DNA from: Sphaerulina vaccinii
Taxonomy: Eukaryota > Ascomycota > Dothideomycetes > Mycosphaerellales > Mycosphaerellaceae
NCBI GenBank assembly: GCA_022570795.1
Contig: JAKUDP010000023.1
Coordinates: forward strand, 868,001 to 932,000
Length of the DNA stretch: 64,000 nucleotides
Direction of reading: 5' to 3'
Under the pieces are notes generated by a model. That model did no database searches. It worked only from the letters and a program-made list of their open reading frames with translations, and was not told the origin of the DNA. Position numbers and translations under genes: made by a program. This document shows, one piece after another, positions 1 through 10,542 of the stretch; within the stretch, counting starts at the first letter, position 1, and every line of letters starts with the position of its first letter.

Positions 1-607
1 AGGAGCAAAGACGACATTCAACGCGGTTTGGAAGAGGGCATAGCTGCGAGCGCTATGTCGGAAGCCGATCATGGATGCTTGCAGGATCTAGTGGGACTTG
101 CTCGCGTTCAGAAGATCCTTGTTGGTGAGCCTCAAAGTTGAGACTGTTATGCAGCTCTGTTGTATCCTGGTGGTGCACATCTTGGAGTATCGAAGATCTT
201 GGGTACGTCTCGATAATGGAGACTTTCAAGATAGTTGGAGACTGATACCGCGACCTCGACAAAAACAACAATTTTGACAACAGCGCTGGACACTCCATAA
301 CCAATCGACACTGCCGTGGCGGCAGTAGTCAAAAGATGTCGGTTTATCTAGGATTATTTACTTAGGCCCAGCTCTTTACGGTACCCAAGATTTAAGCATC
401 CAGGAGAAGCAATGTGGCCTCTTGAGCCTAAGGCTGAATTATCGCGCACAAAGAGATCGTACCGTACTTAAGTCTCTTCACGCCATGAGTCATGAGAGGA
501 ATTAATTGGGTGGGATAGCAATTTAGGATACCTAACGCTTTGTAGTCTCCTACACCGACTCACCTCCCACAGTAACAAGATCCATCATCATACAGCTCGA
601 CCCTAAG
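1..607. other. Left edge, no gene recognised
   Basis: No reading frame here has recognisable protein character. The last 100 bases are probably promoter and 5' leader of the gene that starts at 608. A partial gene entering from the left edge cannot be excluded. Confidence 0.5.
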
Positions 608-1417
608 ATGTCTTCAGAAACCGTCGAAGCACCTCCTCGCTGTGGCCTCGAGAAATGCCCACTATTCATGCTCCCTAGAGAGCTACGCGATACGATCTAC
701 GAATACACACTATCGGGATTCGTGCCGATCCAAGTCGACCTTTCCGAGATGATGACCTTCCCTCCGAGTGAGCAGACTCGCGACGTAACAGACACTGTCG
801 CGGGCCTTACACGCACTTGCAGCGTCATACGACAAGAATGTTCCCACATCGTCAAGGCTCAGCCGCATTTGCAACTACGACTACCTTCTCTATGGGACTG
901 GCGGCGCAGGGAAAATTGTGGACTCGACTCAGCCTCCATCAAGAGTGAAGTCGCCACCAGGCTCAATAGTTCGCAGAGGCTCATGCTCATGCCCAAGAAT
1001 GCGACAAAGCAAGCCACTGATCGTTCCATCTTTGGTAGAGGTTGGGGTGTAGTTGACTTTGACTTGGGCATGATGGACACTACGTCCTACATGAAGCTGT
1101 ATGACGGCTTCTGGCAGGCTTCACAGATTGGACTCATGGGTATGATCAGATGGCTCCTATATGAAGCCACTCACGTTCGCCTGATTGCACAGGCTAGGCT
1201 TCGTAATGGTCAAGTCGTACACTTGGTTCTAGGAAAAGCATCTGACCAGTCCTCGGCAATTCCTTGGCCTGTGGCAGCAGATGGGTCTCCGGTGGGACCT
1301 ACAAACCAGACGATACTGAACGCTGCACGGCTTTTGAACGTGAAACACATGACGTCGGGAGGTTCGATTCTCGAAAAGGACAAGATTGAGTGCGTATACA
1401 TAGATCCGAGATACTGA
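608..1417 (+). CDS. 2EXR/F-box-like domain protein
   Basis: Intronless 269-aa protein. Near the N-terminus (residues 18-35) it has the fungal signature LPRELRDTIYEYTLSG, typical of the 2EXR/F-box-like family, in which a short helical motif precedes a variable region. The rest has no motif I recognise. The family is large, lineage-expanded and mostly uncharacterised in filamentous ascomycetes; a protein-interaction role is only inferred. The ATG at 608 follows an A-rich leader and is the first in frame. A second, fragmentary relative lies immediately downstream. Confidence 0.75.
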   Translation: MSSETVEAPPRCGLEKCPLFMLPRELRDTIYEYTLSGFVPIQVDLSEMMTFPPSEQTRDVTDTVAGLTRTCSVIRQECSHIVKAQPHLQLRLPSLWDWRRRENCGLDSASIKSEVATRLNSSQRLMLMPKNATKQATDRSIFGRGWGVVDFDLGMMDTTSYMKLYDGFWQASQIGLMGMIRWLLYEATHVRLIAQARLRNGQVVHLVLGKASDQSSAIPWPVAADGSPVGPTNQTILNAARLLNVKHMTSGGSILEKDKIECVYIDPRY

Positions 1418-1650
1418 ATGATCTTGTGGGCGCATGGAGAGCGACGACTTTAGTGAAATGACATTGTGTTATCTTTTGGAATTTCTGTGTCTGTAACATT
1501 CGCAGGCAAAAGGGGCGGGTGCGATAGTGAAGCAAAAGCGTGTGCACAAATCTGGCAGTGACGTGAACAAGACAGAGTTTCATTCGAAATTTACACGACT
1601 TCACAAACAACAACAAACTTTCGACAAACAAGTTCTTTCTCGCCGCAGTC

Positions 1651-2146
1651 ATGAACACCCCGCGACCGGAACACAGGCCCGACACGAAAGCACCTGCGAC
1701 ACACGACGGAGATACTTCCTTTCGTTTCCTCGACCTCGCACAAGAACTGCGAGACCTCATATACAACGAATGCTACGGAGACACCATTCAGCAGGTTCCA
1801 TGTCCTCTGATTGAGACTGAGTCAATCGAGGGAAGCGACCAAAATACAAATAACGAATGCGGAGAAAGCGATGGAGACGAAGACGATACTCAAGACAATT
1901 GCTGTGCACATAGGCATGGTTTGTTCGAAGGGCTCTTCGCTGAAGTGGCCTGAGTCAATGCATGATGGCGGACAGGACAATCCCATGGAACAGCGATTCC
2001 GAGAGCTGTCTGAATCGGAGAAAGTGTGTCGCGTGGAGGTGTTCAAGTGCGCGGCTGATACATGGGCACTCAGCCAGGACACCAACTTGGACGATCTTTG
2101 GATCTCGTGGACAAAGAAGCAAGGCTGGAAGGGCCCCGAGAAGTGA
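1651..2146 (+). CDS. Second 2EXR-like gene, structure unresolved
   Basis: The ATG at 1651 opens a frame with the 2EXR-like signature FLDLAQELRDLIYNECYGD, then an acidic Ser/Asp/Glu run, and stops at 1953. A different frame, open to the stop at 2146, then reads like coding sequence (a charged helix around SESEKVCRVEVFKC and a Trp-rich end). An intron is the simplest link: GTTTGT at 1919 is a possible donor and an AG at 2003 would keep phase, but neither is strong. A frameshift in a decaying paralogue is the alternative. About 160 aa if spliced. Confidence is moderate that this is a gene or gene remnant and low for the exact exons. Confidence 0.4.
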
Positions 2147-2615
2147 AACCTGGTTGCGCGAGGGAGGACAGCACGGTGGGCAGCAGGGGATGCAATGACT
2201 TGGAGAGGGTGGAGGCGATCCAGAGAGGTTTTCTACGCGAGCATGACTGGGAGGCACTGGTCTCTGCGAGCGTGTGACAGCTAGGGCGCTGAATTGATCT
2301 TCTCAATATGACTTTGTCGCTAGAGCACGGTCGCAATAGTCAGTGCGCGGAAAGAAAACTGATTCCTGCAGAAGTGCTACGATGAGCTCTTCTTGGCGGA
2401 AGGATATCAAGAACAGCACGTCGCAATGCACATGTTTGCCTGGGTGGAAAGGCAAATTGCGACCGCAGAAGAACAGAGGCATGATAGCACAGCTGAGAAA
2501 TTAAAGTTTGTCTAAACTGACTAAACATTTCGGTAGCGAGCTTACGTGCAGCATCCCACTCTACTATACAAAGGAACACATGCCTTCCCAGAAGGGTGAC
2601 AATACTTACTGACTC
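2147..2615. other. Intergenic
   Basis: No supported gene. The overlapping frames on both strands lack domain signatures. The last part should hold the promoter of the gene at 2616. Confidence 0.5.
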
Positions 2616-3062
2616 ATGGCTATCGATACCGCTCCCGGCATCACGACTCCTCGCTCAGCAGAAAAAGCAGCTCGCGAAGAAATCAAAGTCGTATACACCT
2701 CCATAATCTCAGCCCACAATGCCCGCCAGTTCTCCCGATCTCAGCTACCCTGGAGTCTCATGGCTTCCGACATGAAATGGGACTCAGCATACGGCGTATC
2801 ACGATGGGTGAACCTCGAAGGTCATCTCGCACAAGCCAAAGCCTTTTTCGAGTCAGACGACAATATGCGAGCCGAGCTTCTAGATCTAGATGTCGATGTT
2901 GACCTCAAGCGAGGTTCGGCGACTTGCTGCGCCAATCAAGTTCTCAAGTCGAATGATGTGACGAGACATACTGTGATCATTATGGAGATGCAGCTTATGG
3001 AGAGGGAGTGGACGCCTGTTAGTGTTAGGCAGATCAAGGGGATGCCTGGGCTTGGAGGATGA
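2616..3062 (+). CDS. Small SnoaL/NTF2-like hypothetical protein
   Basis: Intronless 148-aa frame with a clear ATG. The layout resembles the SnoaL-like/NTF2-like alpha+beta fold: an N-terminal helix (residues 16-40), a Met/Asp/Trp segment around MASDMKWDS, a phenylalanine-rich helix near residue 70, and a C-terminal amphipathic stretch with paired hydrophobics (TVIIMEMQLMER). No catalytic residues can be assigned, and the family placement is inferred from pattern only. The gene ends about 215 bp before the start of the downstream dehydrogenase on the same strand. Confidence 0.55.
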   Translation: MAIDTAPGITTPRSAEKAAREEIKVVYTSIISAHNARQFSRSQLPWSLMASDMKWDSAYGVSRWVNLEGHLAQAKAFFESDDNMRAELLDLDVDVDLKRGSATCCANQVLKSNDVTRHTVIIMEMQLMEREWTPVSVRQIKGMPGLGG

Positions 3063-3277
3063 GGATTATGGACTGGTTGTGCTTGAGTCGAGGGCAATAT
3101 CAAGACAATCTCCTCAGTAGTCACGGCAGACCTTCGGCGAACACACCATATACCCACTTCTTCGACGAACATGATGTCAGACCACAATATGCACCACTCC
3201 GTTCTCGCGATGAGGCAAATGCAAGAAAGAAACCTCATCTCATCGTCTTCGCAGCGACCTTGACTGGAACAACAAGC

Positions 3278-4395
3278 ATGACTGCAATTATACAGCAACA
3301 GCAAGTTGTCTCGCGGTGGACGCTTCCCACGACCAAAGGTATCCATTCTCTGGTACTGGTCCCAGATGCCACGCTGGAGTCTCTGGCACCAGATGATGTC
3401 AGGGTGAGACTGCATGCGGCAAGCTTGAACTATCGAGATCTTGTCGTAGCCAAGGTGAGTACTGCTGAGAGCCAGACTTGCATTCGGCAGATCGTAACAA
3501 TGTAAATTAGGGCGGCGTACCTGGAGAGATCAAGCCAAGTGTCGTCCCAGGCTCAAATGGCGCAGGAATCGTGGAAGCCGTTGGCAAAGACATCACCAAG
3601 TTCAAGCCGGGAGACAGAGTTGTGACGCATTTGAGCCCATTCCTCAAGGACAATGCAGCTCCATCGATAAAGGACATCTCTGCGGGTCTCGGCCAGTCTA
3701 TCGATGGCACCTTTCGCGAGAGCGGCAACTTTCACGAGTCTGCTTTGCTTCACGCGCCGAGAAACCTCAACTATGCAGAAGCTTCGACTCTGACTTGCAG
3801 TGGGCTGACAGCCTGGAACGCGATCTTTGGGCTCAGAGGTCGCGAGGTCCGCAGAGACTCCTGGGTATTAGTCCAGGGTACTGGAGGAGTCAGCATAGCG
3901 GCTTTACAGTTCGCTGTAGCAGTTGGTGCGAACGTCGTGGCTACGACTTCGAATGACGAGAAGGCCAGACTGCTCAAAGAACTGGGTGCAAAGCATGTCG
4001 CCAACTGACGTGAGCATCGCAACTGGAGTGCTGTAGCGAGGAAGCTTACACCAGAAGAGCGTGGCTTCGAACTCATTGTCGATGTTGGAGGAGACAGTAC
4101 ATTGCCGGAATCGCTTGAGGCAGTCCGCACAGATGGTATCGTGGTCTTGACAGGACTTCTAGGAGTAGCTGAGCAGCCTGTGGCCATGCTCTCCGCACTC
4201 CAATATGCCTGTACTGTTCGAGGTATCTTGCTAGGTTCCCGGCAGCAGTTTCGAGAGATAATTCAGTTCGTGGAGGAGCACAACTTGCATCCTGTGCTGG
4301 ACTTTCGAACTTGGGGTCTTGAAGACGTCAGGAGGGCGTACGACTGGTTGGACAACCAGAAGCATTTCTCAAAAGTAGTGATCGAGCTGGCGTAA
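3278..4395 (+). pseudogene. Zinc-type alcohol dehydrogenase / quinone-oxidoreductase-like, interrupted by TGA
   Basis: Medium-chain dehydrogenase/reductase of the fungal NAD(P)-dependent alcohol dehydrogenase-like group. Exon 1 is 3278-3454. A 56-bp intron (GTGAGT at 3455, branch GTAAC, AG at 3510) precedes exon 2. The GroES-like half has NYRDLVVAKGG and PGSNGAGIVEAVG. The Rossmann half has VLVQGTGGVSIAALQFA and ATTSNDEKARLLKELGA. At 4006-4008 an in-frame TGA follows KHVAN, yet the same frame continues with ERGFELIVDVGGDSTLPESL to a normal C-terminus at 4395. Full length would be about 352 aa with one codon replaced; the truncated product is 224 aa. A strong GTGAGC follows the stop, but no acceptor allows a normal-size intron there. 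It could be a pseudogene, a readthrough gene or a sequence error. Confidence 0.8.
4006..4008 (+). other. In-frame TGA in the dehydrogenase
   Basis: This stop sits where relatives usually have a short hydrophobic or aromatic residue between the last Rossmann strand and a basic helix. Coding resemblance continues on both sides in the same frame. The base after the stop is C, a context tolerated by readthrough in some fungi, but the classical TGA CTA motif is absent. Confidence 0.8.
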
Positions 4396-4427
4396 GCTGT
4401 GGGCATTGTTGTGGCGAGAGCTGGTTC

Positions 4428-6254
4428 CTACTGTATGTCGAACCACTGAGTGCTTGACTTCAATCTATCATGAGCTTGTAGCTCACGTACATGTTGACCC
4501 TGTAGGGATTAGTGGTACCCCATGTGTATTTTGTGATTCGCGACACTTACCTTCATCATGCCATGTATGTGAGCAGTACCGATGAGGCGCCAGTGCTGCC
4601 CGAAGCGTCGTAGCACAAGCGGCCAATAGCTGCCAAATACGATGCAGACACTATCGTACTTTGACATACTAGGTGTTCCCAGTCCCAGTCGTCCATCTGT
4701 CGTGACAAAGAATCGCTTGTTTCCACTTCTTTCCCATATCTCGCCACGGAGAGTCATAGCGTCTCCTCCATTGAAGACTGTCAGTTCGTCTGTTGACATT
4801 CCACTCTCGTGGCTGATTGTCAATGCCTTGCATTTCTCAAGGTGTGTAACAAACCCCGAGAGTGCTGTGACAGCTAAAGTTTCGTGTGAAACTCCCGATT
4901 TTCTGCGCCAATACGATAGTTCTGCTGGCAGTGCTGGCGTGTCATCGCAAAGCATGGCGTGGCTCAGCTTTTGTCCATGCTCATAAATCTGGCAGATTTC
5001 GTATCCTTGGACGCTTAGTATTTTGCGTGAATGATTGATCTCACGTACTATAGCCGGCAAGCCGTTAGCGGCACCAGCGCCAAAACAGTACTGCAATGAA
5101 GCCGAATCATCGTCCAACTCCAGGTCGTATCTTGGTACCCACGACGGCCAGTCTAGACGCGGTGTCGGTGATTGAGACGCAAGATTAGCTCGTTCCAGTA
5201 TAGCTAGACTGCCAGGCCACTCTTTCCACTCATGGATAGCAGCTCTCGTTGCTGCAACATACACATCGTCGAGTAGTGCATCGTAGTCAATGAGGAGGTC
5301 ATTAGCCAGTGTCGTATTGCTGGTCGTACCCTCGATCAGAAGGCCCAGTATTGCATATATCTTGTCGAGCGGCTCCGTGGCTTGCATCAGTATGGCAGCT
5401 CCAAGAAGGGTGGTCAGGTCATAACCTCTGCTGGACCAACGCCACATGAGCTTCGCACAATCCAGCCCGCGCGGAATGTCACCAAGATTATGGGCAAGTT
5501 GCCTATGTCGAATCTATTGTGCTGCAAGACTCACAGTTGCCCAAGGCCTGCAGATTCTTCCTTGATAGCATTGCACGTCTCGGCCAAGCAAGACCTCCTG
5601 CACGACCCAAAGACGGGTGAACCAAGGGTTGGAGAAGAATTTGAGTACTGCTTGACGATCGTAGTCAACAAGTGGTAGGTCCGAGAGCTTCTCAAACCCG
5701 TTATCTGTCCAGAACATGGTTTGAAAGTTGTCGCTGTCATTGTCACTGCACGTAAAGGCCTGTGCAGCAAGTAAGTCGATGGCCTCAAAGGCTTGACCAG
5801 TTGTGGAGTCTCCTAGGCCCAGCCACACCACGACCCGAGTGGCACTGGTATAAACATCTCGCATTATAGCAACCTGGTGACCACGTTCGATCCGATCGAT
5901 CTGATTAATGCATAGTGCATCGAGCCAGACTTCGTGATGCGCTTGGTTGTGGCAAAGATGGCGTAGGACCTCCTCGGCGTTGGCAGCGATCGTGGTGACT
6001 TGTCCGTTCAAGACGATCTCCGTTCGAGCCTGTGTACTGCCCCAACACCAGGATATAGCTTCATACGCGGGTATGGGGGAGATATTTAGCGAGGCGTGTC
6101 TGAGGCGACATTGTACTCGGCCAGCAGCATCCAGATGCTGCTCAATGTGCAGAATTCGGATCTCTTTGAGTAGTGGATTCAACGGCTTGTACGCAACAGG
6201 TCCTGATATACTGACACCGGAGTCGTGCTTCGTGTGTCTAGGTGTTCGGTCCAT
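4428..6254 (-). CDS. Heterokaryon-incompatibility (HET) domain protein
   Basis: Minus-strand gene starting at the ATG at 6254. Exon 1 (6254-5535) carries the HET domain in order: YEAISWCWGS (about residue 60), NAEEVLRHLC, the hallmark VWLDALCINQIDRIERGHQV, and RVVVWLGLGD, followed by PWFTRLWVVQEVLLGR. The second part (5450-4551) has the usual ATEPLDKIYAILGL and a C-terminal region ending at LIGTAHIHGMMK. A strong 51-bp intron (GTAAGT at 4550, CTAAT branch, AG at 4500) leads to a final exon, 4499-4428. The link between parts one and two is ambiguous: an 84-bp GTGAGT...AG intron (5534-5451), or continuous coding broken by a single TAG at 5516-5514. HET proteins trigger cell death after fusion of unlike hyphae; a specific role here is inferred. 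Length is about 563 aa with the 84-bp intron removed. Confidence 0.85.
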
Positions 6255-7554
6255 GGAGATTACAATGTATGCACTTGACGCAATGGGGTAGTGCTACGAG
6301 ACTACGTGCAACAGAGAATAAGAGGTAGAGCAGGACCGAGGAAGACATCGACACGCACCTAGGTTCCTGCTCAGCTGAACGCGCTACCGCATGGCACAGC
6401 CTTGTGGCTACCAGATGTGGGACGAAGGGCAGCGCTAACATGCCAGGCCATCCTCGGACCTGGTCTGCTTAGTGTGCCTTACAAGCGATGGTGAAGCGAT
6501 ATAGCAATGTTGGAGTGCTTTCCATCCTTCGAGAAGCGATCGCGAGACCACGACAATGCGGTGGAAGCTGAAACGTCGCGTGATTGAGCTGCGTACTGGA
6601 GCACAACCACGCGTAGTAAGTCGGAGTGCTTGCAATCTGTGATGAGAGTTTTCATGAAGAGGCTGTCTCGAGAGGGATGTGAGTGGCCATAGTCTCATGC
6701 AGTATGCACGCCATCGTGGTTGTTCAGCTGCACGCCGCGTGGGTAGTTCGTCCGATAGTCTTCAGCACTGTCGGTACTTGCTTCTGCTAACTCTGGCCGG
6801 CGTGGGAAAGTCGAAGCATTGGCTGGCAATCGTGATGAGCTTTGTGAAGACCGGTGAGATCAAGTCGTCCAGGCCGGTCACCTCATACACTCGCAACAAT
6901 GATGCTCGCCTCCGTCCTCGCTAAAGTCCAGAAGCCGCCAGCTATCTCTAGCTCGAGGCACCTTCTTCGAGCCAAGATGCAATCCAGACGGTCCCCGAAG
7001 AAGTGCTGTTCGTGAGCTCCCGAGTGACAGATATGAGCCGGCCTGTCTTCCAGATGCTCGAACCTGATGTCTAAACCGGGTTTCAGACTGCTGGATGAGG
7101 TTGAAAACGCGAAATGCCAAGGACCGTTGGGTCGCTGTCATGGCAACCATGCGGCCTGTAAAGCGGCGGCACTGCGGTTTCGCGCCCCTGCACAATTGAT
7201 ACGACTCGCGTGTGGATCTCGTCTTGTTCCTTGCATCGGCTCTCATCAACACAATTGCTTTGTGACTTTTTCAACTCAGACGACATCGAGATCAGAAGGA
7301 ACGAGAAACAGAAGAGGAAAGAGACAAAATGGTACGTCGTGACTTCCTGAATCTTGGCGGGTGTGCGTGTTTCTGTTGGACAAAAGCAAGAGCGCGGAAA
7401 GAGGGGGCCTGAGAGAAGCGACAACAACAACGTACAGAAAGAAGAAGAAGTCCACTTCGCTTGTGCGACCTGAGAATCTCACTTGACAACCTCGCGCGCA
7501 TACACATCTGCACAAACACAGCCATCAGACACGAACAGCGATACTAACGCGACC
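6255..7554. other. Intergenic between divergent genes
   Basis: 1.3 kb between the HET gene (minus) and the myosin light chain (plus), holding both promoters. Frames on both strands are short and lack domain character. The A-rich, GA-rich tract at about 7290-7460 lies just upstream of the light-chain start and is probably its leader. Confidence 0.55.
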
Positions 7555-8047
7555 ATGTCTGACCAGGCGCAATCCACCAACTTCAAAGAAGCCTTCTCCC
7601 TCTTCGACAAGCGCGGCACTGGACGCGTGCAAATCGACTCTCTAGGCGACCTCCTGCGCGCCTGTGGCCAGAACCCAACACTCGCAGAGATCAAGGACCT
7701 CGAGCACCAAGTCGGCGGTGACTGTAAGACTTCCCTCACCCATTTCCCTCCCCCCTCTCTCCATACTAACAGCGCATGTTCCAGTCGACTTCGACTCCTT
7801 CACGCGCGTCCTCAACCGACCCGGCGGCTTCCGCGACCCAGGCGAACCAGAAGAATACTGCAGAGGTTTCCAAGTCTTCGACAAGGACCTGACAGGTTTC
7901 ATTGGCGTGGGACAGTTCCGATACATTTTGACGAATTTGGGCGAGAAGATGAGTGATGATGAGGTGGATGAGCTGCTGAAGGCTGTGGATACGAGTAGTG
8001 GGGAGTTGAACTATGTCGACATGGTAAAGATGATACTGCAGAACTAG
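7555..8047 (+). CDS. cdc4: Myosin essential light chain, Cdc4 type (EF-hand)
   Basis: 143-aa calmodulin-like protein in two exons, 7555-7723 and 7785-8047. The intron has a GTAAGA donor, a CTAAC branch and a CAG acceptor; an AG right after the branch is too close to be used. It closely follows fission-yeast Cdc4, the essential light chain of type II and V myosins at the cytokinetic ring: AFSLFDKRGTGRV, then GDLLRACGQNPTLAEI, VLNRPGGF, GFQVFDKDLTGFIGVG and LTNLGEKMSDDEVDELLKAV. EF-hand loops appear degenerate, as expected for myosin light chains that bind IQ motifs with little calcium. The ATG at 7555 is chosen over an upstream in-frame ATG at 7483 because the family begins there. The symbol refers to the S. 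pombe gene, not to budding-yeast CDC4, an F-box protein. Confidence 0.93.
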
Positions 8048-8453
8048 AGCGAAAGAGCAGTATGGGAAGCGGCGCGACAGAAGACAGGTCTTTGGTCGAT
8101 CAGCGGAGACGAGAAGAATTCCGCGATGCATTACGAGCGAGGGTTGATTGGGACGGCGTTCTTGGGCAATAATTGGGATGAGGTGTTCTCGCGATGGCCA
8201 CGCGCCGGGAGATGGACTGGGCGCGAGGAGATGTGCACGCATAAGAAGTGTTCCTGATAGCGCTCTTGCAGTATTGTGAGATACTCTATCTGTCTAAAGT
8301 ACATCAAGCGAACTTTTTAGGCTCCAAACTGCCACCGGAACGGCCGAAGGACACCGTTAAGCTAACCTTACAGTTTCCATCCAATACCAGATGTCTAGTA
8401 GCTCCATACACGTGCCATCAATCAGATCTCTTCCGACTCCTTACACGCTACAA
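8048..8453. other. Intergenic between convergent genes
   Basis: No gene seen. This region carries the 3' ends of the light-chain gene (plus) and the secreted repeat protein (minus). Confidence 0.5.
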
Positions 8454-10052
8454 TCAAACAGGAGGCTCATTGACGTTCGGACAGTGAGTCCGCCCCAGCA
8501 TGCACTGAGGGCCCTGGCGACGTCGAACAACCGTGTTCGTCCCATTCCCAGCATTGACAACCGTATCCCCCTGATATCCACTCTCCTCATCAGTAGGTTC
8601 CTTTGGTCTATCCGGAGTCATAGTATCCCCTCCACCATAAAATTCATCCAATTCCTCTTGTGTCTGATAAGGATGTTCATCCTGATACTTCTGAATCGCG
8701 CGATAGACTCTCAACTGTGCTCTAGCAGCGTCAAATTCTGCTTTCAGAGATACAATTGTAGATTCGAGAGATGAGATTGTTGCGCCTGAAGGGGTTGAGA
8801 AGGAAGGTGGGGAACCATTGGGGAATTGACGAGCTCGCAGTCTTGGTGCGGAAGATGGTGACGGGGAAGCCGAGGATGAGGGTTCACTTTGAGTGAAGTT
8901 AGAAGGTGGTGTGATTGGGTCTGTGTCTTGAGCCAAAGCGTTATTAGGATCGAGGGCACGGAGTTGACCTTTTGCTTGACGGAGTTGGGCTTCGATGCGC
9001 TCAACTTTCTTGCGCAGAGGGGCGATGAGGTTGATGAGTCGCTTTGGAGGGACAGTGCCTACTGAGCCTGGAGCGAAAGCTGTTGCTGAAGCTGTTGTAC
9101 CAGGATTGACGGAAGTTGCTGTTGTGCTTGCCGACGCCGAGGGGGGGCTTGAGTAGGAGGCTGAGCTGGAGGGCTTTGGTCGCGTGGTCATAGTAGAAGG
9201 ATATGATGATACAGCCGGACTGGACGGGTATGGAGAGACAGCTGGATGAGAGGGATATGGCGTCTCTGTAGGCTGTGGAATCTCAGGCCAGATGAGCTCG
9301 GGTGGCAACATCTCAGGAATCCAGGGATGCGTCGTCTCTATAGGCTGTGGGGGTGGCGTGACGATTTCAGGTTGACCATCTGGACCAATTGGCCACCATG
9401 GTTTCTGTCTCTTCACCATCTTCCCAGTCCCAGAAGGAGGATGTTGCACCGTATTCCCAGCTGCATTTCCCTCGGTGATAGAGTAATCTTCTTCATCCTG
9501 GCGCTTGTCGAGGTCTGAATCATTGAGATACTCATCCTCACTCATTCCATGCACCCAGGTGTCGTCGGGGTCGTCACGCTTGACACTATGAGCCGTCAGC
9601 CTCTCTCCTACTACGAGTCCTTCCTTTCATACATACAAGTCATCTGATTCGCCGAAATACTCATCTCCACTCATCCCATGAAACCAGGTGTCGTCGGGAT
9701 CATCGCCGCGCTTGTCGACACTTATCATCTCCCTGTTTCCATTCGCGCAAAGATACGGATAAGGACAATCGCAGTCAATGCAGGACTGGGGCACAAGTTT
9801 ATCCTCCCCAAAGATGTTTTCGTCGGGTTCGTTGCCACGCTTGTCGACACTTATCATATCCCTGTCCCCATTGCCGCAAACTTCTTCTGTCCCGTGACAT
9901 GTGCAGTCCCAGCCAACGCAGGACATGGGCACAAGTCCAATGCCTTCCTTAGTCAAAGGAGGTTGTTGGGGGACTTTTGTCGAAGCGATGATGGGTTGGG
10001 GCACTGCATTCGACAAGGCAAGCAAGCCGCTCGCAATGATGATAGATCGCAT
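8454..10052 (-). CDS. Secreted repeat protein with Lys-Arg (Kex2-type) processing sites
   Basis: Two exons, 10052-9637 and 9585-8454, joined across a 51-bp intron (GTATGT donor, CTGAC branch, TAG acceptor). The product is about 515 aa. Residues 1-17 form a signal peptide (MRSIIIASGLLALSNAVPQP); an in-frame ATG at 10070 would only add six residues. The mature N-terminal part has Lys-Arg pairs at about 71, 114, 141, 166 and 197. Two modules of the form LVPxSC...DCxC...C...NGxRxMISVDKR, four Cys each, are followed by two modules DDPDDTWxHGMSxDEY also ending in KR; the fourth is completed only by splicing. After residue 200 come a Pro/Ser/Thr-rich linker and two predicted coiled coils (near LRKKVERIEAQLRQAKGQL and SLESTIVSLKAEFDAARAQL), then a basic Cys-containing tail. 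This looks like a Kex2-processed secreted precursor; function is unknown. Confidence 0.75.
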
Positions 10053-10542
10053 GGCTGCTATGTTGATCAATTGCGGACGTCAGCGGAGGTTGGTGATAAT
10101 GTTAGAGTAAATAGTGTGGCGGGATGCTCGGAGTAGGAGCTCTGTTTCTATGTGCGAGCTCCATGCTCAGATAGTGGTCGACTTGTGGAGCACATTCTGC
10201 TGCATTGGGAGTGCCTGTAAGCTGTTGTGGTAGCTAATACTGCCTACCACGTTCCTGAACCTTTACAGACCTGTTGTTTCTGCTTACCTGGTAATTGTAG
10301 CTCCATTGGGCAGGACTAATCGCGATCGCATATCACTGCACGGTATGTTTCGATGAAGTCTGCTGCGAATTCTCCCTGAACCATGGTCGCAGACTCTGGA
10401 AGGGCTCGACGTCTATGGCAGTCAATGAAGCTTTCTGTTCCTGGTTCGAAACCAGTGCCTGGCATAGCACAGGTGTCCCTCCAGCACCACCGCGGCATGC
10501 CGTCCTTCCTGTATGGCTCCGACTGGCAGCCGATCGGGCAGC
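10053..10542. other. Intergenic
   Basis: Holds the promoter of the secreted repeat protein and the 3' end of the HIT gene. A palindrome TGGTTCGAAACCA near 10440 mimics a tRNA T-arm but has no matching acceptor stem. Confidence 0.5.

Noticed and set aside
5382..5678. Plus-strand open frame across the HET gene
   Set aside because: It is antisense to well-supported HET coding sequence and has no motif.
8454..10052. Dikaritin-type RiPP gene cluster around the KR-repeat precursor
   Set aside because: No UstYa/DUF3328, tyrosinase or methyltransferase gene lies in the neighbouring 10 kb. Only the precursor-like layout is supported.
10400..10480. tRNA-like T-arm CTGGTTCGAAACCAG
   Set aside because: The motif is a palindrome. 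No 5' acceptor strand complementary to the following GCCTGGC lies at the right distance, and no anticodon arm can be drawn.
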